A DNA stretch of 36,887 nt. Source: a bacterium. Its GTDB lineage: Bacteria; Hydrothermota; DG-26; JAUXAN01. A program made the translations under genes and the position numbers. The notes under the pieces were generated by a model. The model had not been told where the DNA came from and made no database searches. It saw only the letters and a program-made list of their open reading frames with translations. The stretch lies in assembly GCA_030619885.1 (NCBI GenBank), contig JAUXAN010000025.1, forward strand, positions 1 through 36,887. The letters are read 5' to 3'. Positions 16,166 through 23,848 of the stretch are shown here, piece after piece (position 1 is the first letter of the stretch; each line of letters starts with the position of its first letter).

Positions 16166-17695
16166 ATGCCAGAAAAGACAAGAACTGTAATAGCATTCGT
16201 TCTTATGTTTTTAATAATTGTCCTGTGGTCCAGTTATATGTCGAAACGTCGCCCACCACCTAAAAAGGCAACCACAGAGATCGCAAAAACGAAGGAAAAA
16301 CTGTCAGAAGTTGTGGAAAAGATCGAACTCGTCCAGAAACCGATTGAAGAGAAAGAAGTCGAGATTGAAACTGCCCTTTACAAAGCGGTTTTTACGAATA
16401 TAGGCGGTGAACTGAAAAGTTTCAAACTCAAAGAGTACGAGGGTAAACGGGGAGAATTCGTAGAACTCATTCCTGATGGAGAAAAAACGCTCAATATTAA
16501 ATTATTGGATGGGATTGACCTGCGAGACTATGCCTTCGAAGTTATATCAGAAGACTCCTATCTCGAGTTTTCTTTGAACCTTTCAGAAGAAGAGCAGATA
16601 GTTAAAAAATTTCATTTCAATGATGAAAACTATTTGATTACCCTCATACTCCAATTTCCAAAACCATATAGATATATTTTGGAATGGGAGAGTGGACTCC
16701 TCTCTACAGAGGTAAACGAGAAGGAAGACCTCCGATACTTCTCTTCTCTATTTTATAAAGGCAATGTAGTTTTGAAAAATGGACTTAAAGACATTCAGAA
16801 AAAGAAGAAAGTGTCCCATTCAGGACCCGGGGAATGGGCAGCGACCCGTACCAAATATTTCATCGCATCAATCATACCAACGAATAACAAGATAGAAAAA
16901 TTAGTAGCGGAAAAGAAAGGAGAAAAACAAATCGTTCTATGCTCTGAATTCAAGCCGAATGGAAAATCAGATACCCTTAACCTATATATAGGACCAATAA
17001 AGTATAATGAATTGATGAGTTTAAATGTAGGATTGGAGGAGATTGTAGATTTTGGATGGAGGTGGATTGCATGGCTTAGTAAAGCAATCTTTAAATTGTT
17101 GAAATATATGAATAGGTTTGTCACAAACTGGGGTGCCATAATAATAATATTTTCAACTGCAATGAAACTTGCGTTCTATCCTTTGACCCGTAAAGGGACA
17201 AAATCGATGAGAGAACTTTCCAAACTGCAACCGAAGATGAACGAAATCAAAGAAAAATACAAGAACGACCCCAAGAGAATGAACAGAGAGGTATTGGGAT
17301 TATACAAATCTCATAAGGTCAATCCCTTGGGTGGTTGTCTGCCGCTTTTGATACAGATGCCATTTTTTATAGCACTCTTTTCGATACTCCGTTCGATGAT
17401 AGAGTTAAGAAAGTCTGTCTTTGTTCTATGGATAAAAGATCTATCCATACCTGACACACTCTTTGCAATTGGAGGGTTTAAAATCCATATCCTTCCACTC
17501 GTGATGAGTATATTGATGATTGTACAGAGCAGGTTGACCACAACAGATCCTAGACAGAAGATGATGAGTTATATAATGCCAATAATGATGTTATTTATTT
17601 TCTGGAACTTTCCATCGGGACTGGTTCTATACTGGCTCACAAATAATGTTTTAACGATTGCAGAGCACTACATCATAGCAAAAATGGAAGACTAA
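16166..17695 (+). CDS. yidC: Membrane protein insertase YidC
   Basis: This 509-residue insertase is of the Gram-negative type. It has an N-terminal transmembrane anchor (about 5-23), a charged linker and a large periplasmic beta-domain (about 60-280). The conserved five-helix insertase core begins near 315 with FVTNWGAIIIIFSTAM and contains KMNEIKEKYKNDPKRMNRE and the loop NPLGGCLPLLIQMPFF. The large periplasmic domain supports a didermic cell. GAGGTGAT precedes the ATG, 1 bp after the yidD stop. Confidence 0.96.
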   Translation: MPEKTRTVIAFVLMFLIIVLWSSYMSKRRPPPKKATTEIAKTKEKLSEVVEKIELVQKPIEEKEVEIETALYKAVFTNIGGELKSFKLKEYEGKRGEFVELIPDGEKTLNIKLLDGIDLRDYAFEVISEDSYLEFSLNLSEEEQIVKKFHFNDENYLITLILQFPKPYRYILEWESGLLSTEVNEKEDLRYFSSLFYKGNVVLKNGLKDIQKKKKVSHSGPGEWAATRTKYFIASIIPTNNKIEKLVAEKKGEKQIVLCSEFKPNGKSDTLNLYIGPIKYNELMSLNVGLEEIVDFGWRWIAWLSKAIFKLLKYMNRFVTNWGAIIIIFSTAMKLAFYPLTRKGTKSMRELSKLQPKMNEIKEKYKNDPKRMNREVLGLYKSHKVNPLGGCLPLLIQMPFFIALFSILRSMIELRKSVFVLWIKDLSIPDTLFAIGGFKIHILPLVMSILMIVQSRLTTTDPRQKMMSYIMPIMMLFIFWNFPSGLVLYWLTNNVLTIAEHYIIAKMED

Positions 17696-17705
17696 AAGGA
17701 GCGAG

Positions 17706-18317
17706 ATGATGAACTACACAGAAGAGGAAGGGAAGACCGTAGAGGAAGCGATAAAAAAATCGCTGGATAAACTTGGCATCTCATTTGATGAAGCGTATAT
17801 AGAAGTGCTCAACGATGGGAAGAACGAACAGAGTGCACGGGTAGGTGTAGGATATAAAAACGCAGATGGTATGATAAGGAATGTTGTCGAAACAGTCCTT
17901 TCAAAGATGGATATAAGGGCAAGCATAGATATCAGGGATGAAGATGGAATTTACATCGTCAATGTTAGAGCAAAGAAATACAATGGACTTTTAATAGGCA
18001 AAGATGGAGGAACACTCCTTGCTTTTCAACATATATTGAGAAGAATTTTGCAGAGAAAACTTCCTGAAGTAAAAATAGATATGGACATTGGTAATTACAG
18101 GGCGAAGAGGTATAATAAGCTGGTCAGACTCTCAAGAGAACTGTCAGGCAAAGTAAAAGAAACCGGAAAAGAGGTGAAATTTGAACCCCTGAGGGCATAC
18201 GAAAGGTGGATAGTTCACACAACTTTGAACGATGACCCTGATGTATTTACATATACCACAGGCAACGGAGAGTTTAGAACCATCGTAGTTGCTCCCAGAA
18301 AGAAAAAGATAGCTTAA
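17706..18317 (+). CDS. jag: Jag/KhpB-type RNA-binding protein (Jag-N, KH, R3H)
   Basis: This 203-residue protein has an N-terminal Jag domain (GKTVEEAIKKSLDKLGISFD), a KH domain with the GxxG-like loop GLLIGKDGGTLLAFQHI (about 95-112), and a C-terminal R3H region (LRAYERWIVHTTLNDDPDV). Jag/KhpB proteins bind RNA and affect cell envelope growth, and are regularly encoded next to yidC. A GGAG Shine-Dalgarno lies before tandem ATGs at 17706 and 17709; either could be used. It sits 10 bp after yidC. Confidence 0.94.
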   Translation: MMNYTEEEGKTVEEAIKKSLDKLGISFDEAYIEVLNDGKNEQSARVGVGYKNADGMIRNVVETVLSKMDIRASIDIRDEDGIYIVNVRAKKYNGLLIGKDGGTLLAFQHILRRILQRKLPEVKIDMDIGNYRAKRYNKLVRLSRELSGKVKETGKEVKFEPLRAYERWIVHTTLNDDPDVFTYTTGNGEFRTIVVAPRKKKIA

Positions 18318-18342
18318 TCCTAAGTAATGCGTAAAGCGACCA

Positions 18343-18543
18343 CGAATTTCACGAATGGACACGATTTATGTTTAAAATCAAAAGAAGGCAACAATATCCC
18401 TTGCAACTTTCCTCACGCAGAGACGCAAAGAACTCGAAGGAAAAAAAGAGTAAGAAATATACATTGCGCCTTGGCGCCTTTGAGAGAGATTTTCTCTGCT
18501 CGTCTTTGTTTTTATTCGTGTTAATTCGTGTCATTCGTGGTTA
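18343..18543. repeat. Inverted ACGAAT-phrase repeats between jag and mnmE
   Basis: ACCACGAATTTCACGAATGG (from 18341) is answered in inverse orientation by TTCGTGTTAATTCGTGTCAT, then TCGTGG, near 18515-18540. In between, CACGCAGAGACGCAAAGAAC and CTTGGCGCC phrases appear. These are dispersed intergenic phrases, with no coding frame. Confidence 0.5.
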
Positions 18544-18560
18544 AAGCATAATCTAAGTTA

Positions 18561-19928
18561 ATGATTTTAAATGATACTATAGCAGCCATTTCTACCCCTG
18601 TAGGATATGGTGGAATATCCATAGTAAGGCTGAGTGGAAAAGATGCAATTTCCATTGCGGATAATATCTTCATAGGGAAAGTTAAACCTTCATCCATTTC
18701 AAATAGGAATATAATCTACGGGAAGATATTCGACCCTGAAGACAACCGAATAATTGATGATGTCTTACTGATTGTAATGAAAGGACCCAGAACCTATACG
18801 GGAGATGATATGGTTGAAATAAACTGTCATGGCGGAGTTCTAATCACAAAGAAGATACTCGAAATTCTATTGAGATATGGTGCCAGGTTAGCTGAGCCGG
18901 GTGAATTTACCAAGAGGGCATTCTTGAGCGGGAGGATAGACCTTGTCCAGGCCGAAGCAGTGATGGAAGTTGTATTTGCAAAGACCGATACAGAGTTGAA
19001 ATTGGCGGTATCACAACTTGAAGGGAATCTCTCTTCTCAAATCACAGAAATAAAGGAGTTGCTCTTACAATTTCTTTCCCTCATTGAAGCATCTGTTGAC
19101 TTTCCAGAGGATGTGGGGGTTGACAGGAAAGAATTTGGTACACATCTACATAAGGTCCTCTCCAGAATAGAACACCTTCTGCGCACTGCAGACGAGGGAA
19201 GGTTACTCAGAGAAGGCGCGAAGGTTTCGATAGTCGGAAGGACCAATGTAGGAAAGTCGAGTATTCTGAATGCACTTTTGAGCGAAGAACGGGCAATCGT
19301 TACTCCAATACCGGGAACGACGAGAGATACCCTTGAGGAGTGGATAAATATCGGTGGAATACCTGCAAAGGTAGTAGATACAGCAGGCTTGAGGAAAGCA
19401 CGAGGATTGATTGAACATAAAGGGATTAAAAGAACCAAAGACTCTATTAAATCGGCGGATATTATTCTGATAGTTATTGACAGTGCAAGACCCATCTCAA
19501 AAGAGGATGGGAAGATAATTGAAAAGGTTAAAAAGAAAAAAGCCATCCTGGTGCTGAATAAGATAGACCTTCCCAGAAAATGCAACTTTTCTTCCTTGAA
19601 AAAATCTTTGGACGGATTACCGATAATAGAAACCTCTGCCATTTGTGGGACTGGCATAGATACTTTGAGGAATGAGATAAAGAACATCCTGACGCATCAT
19701 AGATGGGAGTATGAAACGGTTCTTTTAACTGCGAGGCATGCAGCTATTCTCAAAAGGGCAAAATGGAGTTTAAAAAGAGTGCAAACTTTGCTTAAAGAAA
19801 AAGCACCAGAAGAAATAATGGCTTTTGAAGTTCGTGAAGGTTTAAATGCTTTAGGGGAGGTTTTAGGAGAGTCCACGCCTGATGAGATACTTGACAAAAT
19901 CTTCTCCAAATTCTGTATTGGAAAATAG
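18561..19928 (+). CDS. mnmE: tRNA modification GTPase MnmE (TrmE)
   Basis: This 455-residue protein, with MnmG, installs the (carboxymethyl)aminomethyl group at U34 of certain tRNAs. The N-terminal tetrahydrofolate-binding domain starts ILNDTIAAISTPVGYGGISI. The embedded G domain has GRTNVGKSS (about 226), GTTRD, DTAGLR (about 273) and NKID (about 332). The C-terminus FCIGK has the conserved cysteine. It is complete. No mnmG is adjacent. The ATG has no Shine-Dalgarno and lies 6 nt after TAATCT, but no convincing -35 is visible. Confidence 0.96.
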   Translation: MILNDTIAAISTPVGYGGISIVRLSGKDAISIADNIFIGKVKPSSISNRNIIYGKIFDPEDNRIIDDVLLIVMKGPRTYTGDDMVEINCHGGVLITKKILEILLRYGARLAEPGEFTKRAFLSGRIDLVQAEAVMEVVFAKTDTELKLAVSQLEGNLSSQITEIKELLLQFLSLIEASVDFPEDVGVDRKEFGTHLHKVLSRIEHLLRTADEGRLLREGAKVSIVGRTNVGKSSILNALLSEERAIVTPIPGTTRDTLEEWINIGGIPAKVVDTAGLRKARGLIEHKGIKRTKDSIKSADIILIVIDSARPISKEDGKIIEKVKKKKAILVLNKIDLPRKCNFSSLKKSLDGLPIIETSAICGTGIDTLRNEIKNILTHHRWEYETVLLTARHAAILKRAKWSLKRVQTLLKEKAPEEIMAFEVREGLNALGEVLGESTPDEILDKIFSKFCIGK

Positions 19929-19944
19929 ATAATTCTAAGGATTA

Positions 19945-19998
19945 TTTGACAGGATTAACAGGATTTTTATTTAATAGGACGCAGATTTACGCAGATGA
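19945..19998. repeat. TTTGACAGGATTAACAGGAT...GGACGCAGATTTACGCAGAT dispersed repeat
   Basis: About 50 bp shared with the minus-strand copy at 9046-9095, with partial copies at 8870-8893 and 27149-27171. It lies shortly after the mnmE stop. It is non-coding. Confidence 0.65.
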
Positions 19999-20072
19999 AG
20001 TAGGGAACCCAACTAGAGAATTGGGGTTAAGGAATAGAGAAGGTAAATGACGAAATCCGAATGACGAACAAA

Positions 20073-20104
20073 AAGTTTAAAAGTTTGTGCCTGTCCCCAA
20101 CACC
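20073..20104. repeat. GTTTGTGCCTGTCCCC-type dispersed repeat, copy 1
   Basis: The sequence AAAAGTTTGTGCCTGTCCCC followed by AACACC recurs at 23183-23209 with one substitution (GACACC). Similar phrases are known next to REP-associated transposases in other bacteria; none is in this window. Confidence 0.55.
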
Positions 20105-20131
20105 CAAATATCTTGAGATAAGAAGCAAACT

Positions 20132-21667
20132 GTGTTAGGATTGTCAAAGAATCCAAAGTCTCTTAAGAATATAATTTGGCGGCATAAAGAGAGCTTAGAC
20201 ACAATGCGTAAGGCCGTTCGACAGCATGACTGGCGGAAGATGCTACCGATTATTCATCAAAGAATTCAACAAGTAGAAGGAAATGTGCAACTCGAACGGC
20301 AGACCCCTATACATATGTTGATGCACATTGCCAAGTGGTCTGCTCAATACTACAATAAATTTTACGATAAGGATAATTTTCAAGGATGGAATACACTGGC
20401 AAAAATTTGCAATAAATATCATGATGTATTTAGTGGGGAGGACCCTTTGTTATTTTATTTGCGTCAAGAAGGGTTCGATGTAGTAAATTTTCTTATAATG
20501 TTAGGTAGGCAACAATTTGTCTATCAAAAAGAAATACTATCAACAGAGATAGGTCGTACGATATATCTCTTTACTGAAATGCCTTGCAAGTTTAACATAA
20601 AAACTTCATTTGAAACAGTATCTAACTTAACGCCTGAAGAATTCATAAGTTTATGTCTTATCACGTGGTCTCATGCCAAAGAAAATCCTGTAGACTTTGG
20701 AGTAGTCCCCAAAGGCTCTGCATCTTGGTTATCACTGGAAAAATTTAAAGCTTTCGTTAAACTTATGACCTTTAATGAACAAATATTTAGGGAACATTGC
20801 AAAAAAAACGATCCTAAAAATTCTATGTATGCCCTATATTGGAAATCTCCGTTCGAAGAAAAACCTTTTATACAATATGACAGCAGCATATATATAGCAC
20901 CTTTTCCTGGATTCATATTGAAAAGATGCGCCTACGGTATTTATGACATTTTAAAGTCTCACTACCATAACGATTTTACGGAACTCTTTGGTGGAACCTT
21001 TGAGAATTATGTTAGGGAACTTATTGAGATGATAAAAGGACAATTTATAAATATTTTCAAGGGAGAACCTCTCGTTAAATCACAAAATGCAAAAGCACCG
21101 GATTTTGTTCTAGTAACTCTTAAAGAGATTATACTATTAGAAGTTAAATCTACCGAAATGGATCGTGCAGTAGCAAAAGATGAATTACTTAAACAGAATC
21201 TAAGAGACAATGTCATAAAAGGCATAAATCAATGTATGTCATTTACCAAGATTCTAGGAGATGGATCTATATCACAAATCAAAGACGCAAAAAGTAAGAG
21301 AATAATTTCGTTAATAGTTAGCTTCAAACACATTTTGTTTGCAAACACGCCATTTTATTGGGATCGTGTATTTAAACCAAGTTTAGAAAAGGAAGGCATT
21401 ACGGAGTTCATCGATAATTTTGAATATCAAATACTTGATATTACCGAGTTGGAGTGCTTATTTGGAATAACACTGCATTCGTCTATCAATATTTCTGAAA
21501 TACTTGCTGCCAAGTTAGATTCAGAATATGAGAAGGTCAATGACTTTGAAACATTTCTCCCTCGATATATAGAAGAAAAAAACTTGGTAAAAAAATATCA
21601 CATACCAAAGATGGTAGACAAATTTGAAAAGTTTGTAGAAGATGCCAAAGCCAATATGGCACACTGA
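20132..21667 (+). CDS. Orphan protein with a PD-(D/E)XK nuclease-like core
   Basis: This 511-residue protein matches no family I recognise by name. The N-terminal ~280 residues are mostly helical (WRHKESLDTMRKAVRQHDW at the start). Near 291 comes FENYVRELIEM, and then KAPDFVLVTLKEIILLEVKS with D324, E337 and K339 spaced as in PD-(D/E)XK nucleases; E291 or E296 could be the alpha-helix glutamate of that fold. Predicted role: a DNA- or RNA-cutting enzyme, perhaps defensive. This is inference from the motif and from the accessory setting between repeats. The start is GTG at 20132 with no clear Shine-Dalgarno; a later start is possible. Confidence 0.7.
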   Translation: MLGLSKNPKSLKNIIWRHKESLDTMRKAVRQHDWRKMLPIIHQRIQQVEGNVQLERQTPIHMLMHIAKWSAQYYNKFYDKDNFQGWNTLAKICNKYHDVFSGEDPLLFYLRQEGFDVVNFLIMLGRQQFVYQKEILSTEIGRTIYLFTEMPCKFNIKTSFETVSNLTPEEFISLCLITWSHAKENPVDFGVVPKGSASWLSLEKFKAFVKLMTFNEQIFREHCKKNDPKNSMYALYWKSPFEEKPFIQYDSSIYIAPFPGFILKRCAYGIYDILKSHYHNDFTELFGGTFENYVRELIEMIKGQFINIFKGEPLVKSQNAKAPDFVLVTLKEIILLEVKSTEMDRAVAKDELLKQNLRDNVIKGINQCMSFTKILGDGSISQIKDAKSKRIISLIVSFKHILFANTPFYWDRVFKPSLEKEGITEFIDNFEYQILDITELECLFGITLHSSINISEILAAKLDSEYEKVNDFETFLPRYIEEKNLVKKYHIPKMVDKFEKFVEDAKANMAH

Positions 21668-21710
21668 ATCAATGTCTAAATTGAAGAAGAAGATGTTGAG
21701 AGGAATATCT

Positions 21711-21797
21711 ATGGAATACAAAGTTCTATTCTTGTTTATCGTTTCTATTTTTCTTCTAAACGGTTGTGCAGGAATTCCGGTAGTAAATGAGAGTTAA
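21711..21797 (+). CDS. Tiny lipoprotein or truncated lipoprotein stub
   Basis: A 28-codon frame reads MEYKVLFLFIVSIFLLNGCA, then GIPVVNES and a stop. It holds a full lipoprotein signal peptide with lipobox LNGC (Cys19) but only nine mature residues after the cysteine. AGAGGA lies 6 nt before the ATG, a good Shine-Dalgarno. The frame is also open upstream to an ATG at 21672. It may be a decayed lipoprotein gene whose body was lost, or a genuine micro-lipoprotein of the lysis/entericidin kind. No continuation was found in other frames. Confidence 0.45.
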   Translation: MEYKVLFLFIVSIFLLNGCAGIPVVNES

Positions 21798-21900
21798 AGG
21801 GGGCAGGCGTTCGTTTGTTCGTTTTTCACTTCAGTCATCTGAGTCAAAAATTGTGGTCAAGTCTTGAAATTTATTTTATACTACCTTTTTCTTAGTCATC

Positions 21901-21928
21901 TTGACAGGTTGTAATTTTATGATATATT
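21901..21928 (+). promoter_or_regulatory. Predicted promoter of the DUF5678 gene (leadered)
   Basis: TTGACA (21901-21906), a 16-bp spacer and TATATT (21923-21928). The start of transcription should be about 60 nt before the ATG at 21997, which has a strong Shine-Dalgarno. Confidence 0.55.
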
Positions 21929-21996
21929 AAATAAAAAAACCGAGCTATGGGAAATAATAAATTGAGAGAAACAAAAACTGATAAGGGAGGAGAAAA

Positions 21997-22371
21997 ATGG
22001 AAGCACATGAATTTTTGCTGAAGCATTCACAAAGATGGTCTCTTAAATATCCAGGAAAGCACATAGCTATGGTAAATAATGAAATAGTTGCAATAGGAGA
22101 TTCTGAATTGAAAGTATTTAAAAAGGCGAAAGAAAAGTATCCTAAAAAAGAAGTGTCAATAGCATACATACCCACGGATGAGGAAATGGTGACTCTTTTG
22201 ATACTAACAAGATTAGAATATACTTTGACGAGTATGAAAAAGTCATCGAGTTTTACTCCAAAAGTTAACTATCAAAAGGCGGTCTCAATAGAAAATTTTG
22301 TGATGGGTATCTTTGAAACTGTTTTGGAGAGTATAATATCCAAATTTACACATATTTGGATAATCTATTAA
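21997..22371 (+). CDS. DUF5678-domain protein with unusual C-terminal tail
   Basis: Of 124 residues, the first ~68 match DUF5678: SLKYPGKHIAMVNNEIVAIG, then ELKVFKKAKEKYPKKEVSIA and YIPTDEE. Members of this family usually end about there; their function is unknown. The remaining ~55 residues (ILTRLEYTLTSMKKSSSF to HIWIIY) look unrelated to the family and may be frame read-through after an ancestral frameshift. A GGGAGGAG Shine-Dalgarno lies 5 nt before the ATG. The domain call is fairly sure, the tail is not. Confidence 0.72.
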   Translation: MEAHEFLLKHSQRWSLKYPGKHIAMVNNEIVAIGDSELKVFKKAKEKYPKKEVSIAYIPTDEEMVTLLILTRLEYTLTSMKKSSSFTPKVNYQKAVSIENFVMGIFETVLESIISKFTHIWIIY

Positions 22372-22420
22372 CTAAATTTGCATTTCATAGTTCACTTTTA
22401 ATAAAATTAATAAGCGTCAG

Positions 22421-22651
22421 ATGGATGTGAAATTTTATTCTGGATATAAAGGTGAAGAAAAACCAATCTCTTTTGAATTAGATGGAAAAACTCACAGGGT
22501 AGTCGAGTTAATTGAGACTAAAATTGCTGAGGACTATAGGACTAAAAAAAGATCCAAGGTCTATCTTGTAAAATCTGAAGATGGTAATATTTATGAAATC
22601 AAGTACAAAGAGAATAAAGACTTGTCCATACGGATGTTAAATCAGACCTGA
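22421..22651 (+). CDS. Small conserved protein of unknown function
   Basis: This 76-residue protein starts MDVKFYSGYKGEEKPISFEL and is built of predicted beta-strands (THRVVELIETKIAEDYR, SKVYLVKSEDGNIYEIKY). Small proteins beginning (M)xVxFYSGYKGEExP occur in many bacteria and archaea without a known role. A TAAAAT -10-like box sits upstream with a TTGCAT -35-like box. It could be cotranscribed with the DUF5678 gene 50 bp upstream. I assign no function. Confidence 0.65.
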   Translation: MDVKFYSGYKGEEKPISFELDGKTHRVVELIETKIAEDYRTKKRSKVYLVKSEDGNIYEIKYKENKDLSIRMLNQT

Positions 22652-22961
22652 CACTATTTACCATTATAGAAAATCAGATTACCAGAGTATCAGAATGAGA
22701 TGGTCAGAAATCAGAATATCAGAGTCAGTTTTCAACTTGTGTTTAATAGAACTCTTTTCCGTTAGTCTGGTACTCTGATATCTGGATTCTCCCTGCCTGC
22801 GGCAGGCAGGCACCTAGTATCCTGATAATCTGGTATTCTTTCATTTCTGTTGGATTCCTCAACTCCGCACCATGATTTAGTAGGGGGTTCGTATAATTCG
22901 TAAAATTTGTGGTTTGATTTTCCTTGACCTTTTGAATTTTGAATATTTATTATTAGTTTGA
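22652..22961. repeat. 310-bp gene-free stretch of ATCAGA/TCTGAT phrases and a GC palindrome
   Basis: From 22673 to 22720, words such as ATCAGATTACCAGAGTATCA repeat, and from 22760 to 22838 the same words occur in inverse orientation (TCTGGTACTCTGATATCTGG, CCTGATAATCTGGTATTC). In the middle lies the palindrome CCTGCCTGCGGCAGGCAGG (22792-22810). The last ~40 bp carry a weak promoter (TTGACC 22924-22929, TATTAT 22948-22953) 8 nt before the permease remnant's ATG. No gene is visible. Confidence 0.55.
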
Positions 22962-23171
22962 ATGAAAAAATCTCTTCACCCCTTTCTCTATATCTTGCCT
23001 GCCTTCGCAATAGTGGCTCTGTTTCGTATAATCCCTATTTTCTATGCGATTAGAACGAGTTCCTACGACTGGGGGATAGCGGGTCCAAAGAAATTCTTGT
23101 ATTTTAACAACTACATTACCCTGTTTAAAGACCCTACATTCTGGCAATCTCAGTTTAAAAGTTTGGTTTAA
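22962..23171 (+). pseudogene. Truncated sugar ABC-transporter permease (MalF/UgpA type) N-terminus
   Basis: The 69-codon frame MKKSLHPFLYILPAFAIVAL, then FRIIPIFYAIRTSSYDWGI, and PKKFLYFNNYITLFKDPTFW has the typical N-terminus of MalF/UgpA-like permeases (first transmembrane helix, then the NYxxLFKDPxFW segment). It stops after 69 residues, whereas such permeases have about 290. The coding sequence breaks at about 23153, where three tandem GTTTAAAAGTTTG units and a dispersed repeat begin. No binding protein, second permease or ATPase is near. A relic of a lost transporter operon is the simplest reading. Confidence 0.7.
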
Positions 23172-23209
23172 AAGTTTGAGTTTAAAAGTTTGTGCCTGTC
23201 CCCGACACC
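23153..23209. repeat. Three tandem 13-mers running into a GTGCCTGTCCCC dispersed repeat
   Basis: GTTTAAAAGTTTG occurs at 23153-23165, 23166-23178 and 23180-23192, the last continuing into TGTGCCTGTCCCCGACACC. The latter is the second copy of the repeat at 20073-20104. Confidence 0.7.
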
Positions 23210-23270
23210 TTTAAATATTTTTTTCTCTACGTTCTTTGCGTCTCTGCGGTGATATATTTTTCCTTGACTC

Positions 23271-23299
23271 TTGACAAGGTTTTTAAAAATATGTAAAGT
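23271..23299 (+). promoter_or_regulatory. Predicted leaderless promoter of the GAF-domain gene
   Basis: TTGACA (23271-23276), a 17-bp spacer and TAAAGT (23294-23299), then 6 nt to ATG 23306. Confidence 0.6.
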
Positions 23300-23305
23300 T
23301 TGATG

Positions 23306-23749
23306 ATGAATAGCAGCAAAGTCCTCGCCGAAATCAAAAATTCTGTCAGTGAATCTTTTAATGCAATATCTGAAAAAGTAGTGCAAATTCTATACGATAA
23401 ATTCTCCCATTATGACTGGGTGGGCATATACCTGATACAAGGGAAAGACCTCATTTTAAATGCGTGGAAAGGAAAACAACCAACAGAACACACTAAAATT
23501 CCAGCAGGAAAGGGAATCTGCGGTGCAGCAGCCGTTTCAGGTCAAACAGAGGTGATTTCCGATGTTTCTTCTGATTCAAGATACCTTGCATGCTTTCTAT
23601 CTACAAAATCTGAAATCGTTGTTCCTATAAAGAAAGGTGGCAAAGTTGTGGGTGAGATTGATATAGATTCAGACACATTGGATGCATTCACAGAAGAAGA
23701 TAAAAACTTCTTAGAAAAAGTCGCAGGATTACTTTCAAAATTTTTTTAA
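23306..23749 (+). CDS. GAF-domain protein related to free methionine-R-sulfoxide reductase (fRMsr)
   Basis: This 147-residue single GAF domain has the fRMsr layout: HYDWVGIYLI, then IPAGKGICGAAA (C72), RYLACFLSTKSEIVVP (C96) and VVGEIDIDSDTLDAFTEED. C72 and C96 have the 24-residue spacing of E. coli C94 and C118, the latter being catalytic. The resolving cysteine (E. coli C84, in PACxRIP-type contexts) is replaced: here the segment reads QPTEHTKIP. Activity as a free Met-R-SO reductase is therefore possible but would need another resolving thiol. I take ATG 23306 because it lies 6 nt after the -10 box; TTG 23300 and ATG 23303 are also in frame. Confidence 0.82.
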   Translation: MNSSKVLAEIKNSVSESFNAISEKVVQILYDKFSHYDWVGIYLIQGKDLILNAWKGKQPTEHTKIPAGKGICGAAAVSGQTEVISDVSSDSRYLACFLSTKSEIVVPIKKGGKVVGEIDIDSDTLDAFTEEDKNFLEKVAGLLSKFF

Positions 23750-23848
23750 AAGGAGGTGGAAAAAACAATAATTAGTATTTAGTAGTTAGTGAAAACCAAG
23801 CCAGAATCCAGAATCAAGCATCCAGGATCCAGTAAAAGGGAGGTTAGA

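Noticed and set aside
18549-18561. Leaderless promoter for mnmE (TAATCT, 6 nt, ATG)
   Set aside because: No acceptable -35 at 16-18 bp upstream. mnmE can be read from the rpmH promoter, so I did not count it.
19037-19687. 216-codon open frame antisense to mnmE
   Set aside because: Shadow of the GTPase domain of mnmE, with no Shine-Dalgarno or promoter.
22190-22270. Alternative frame DSFDTNKIRIYFDEYEKVIE in the DUF5678 3' region
   Set aside because: It looks protein-like but has no start or family match. It may be the trace of an old frameshift, too short to call a gene.
23153-23192. Three tandem 13-mers as a possible CRISPR or iteron array
   Set aside because: Units are too short and directly adjacent, without spacers. 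No cas or replication gene is near.
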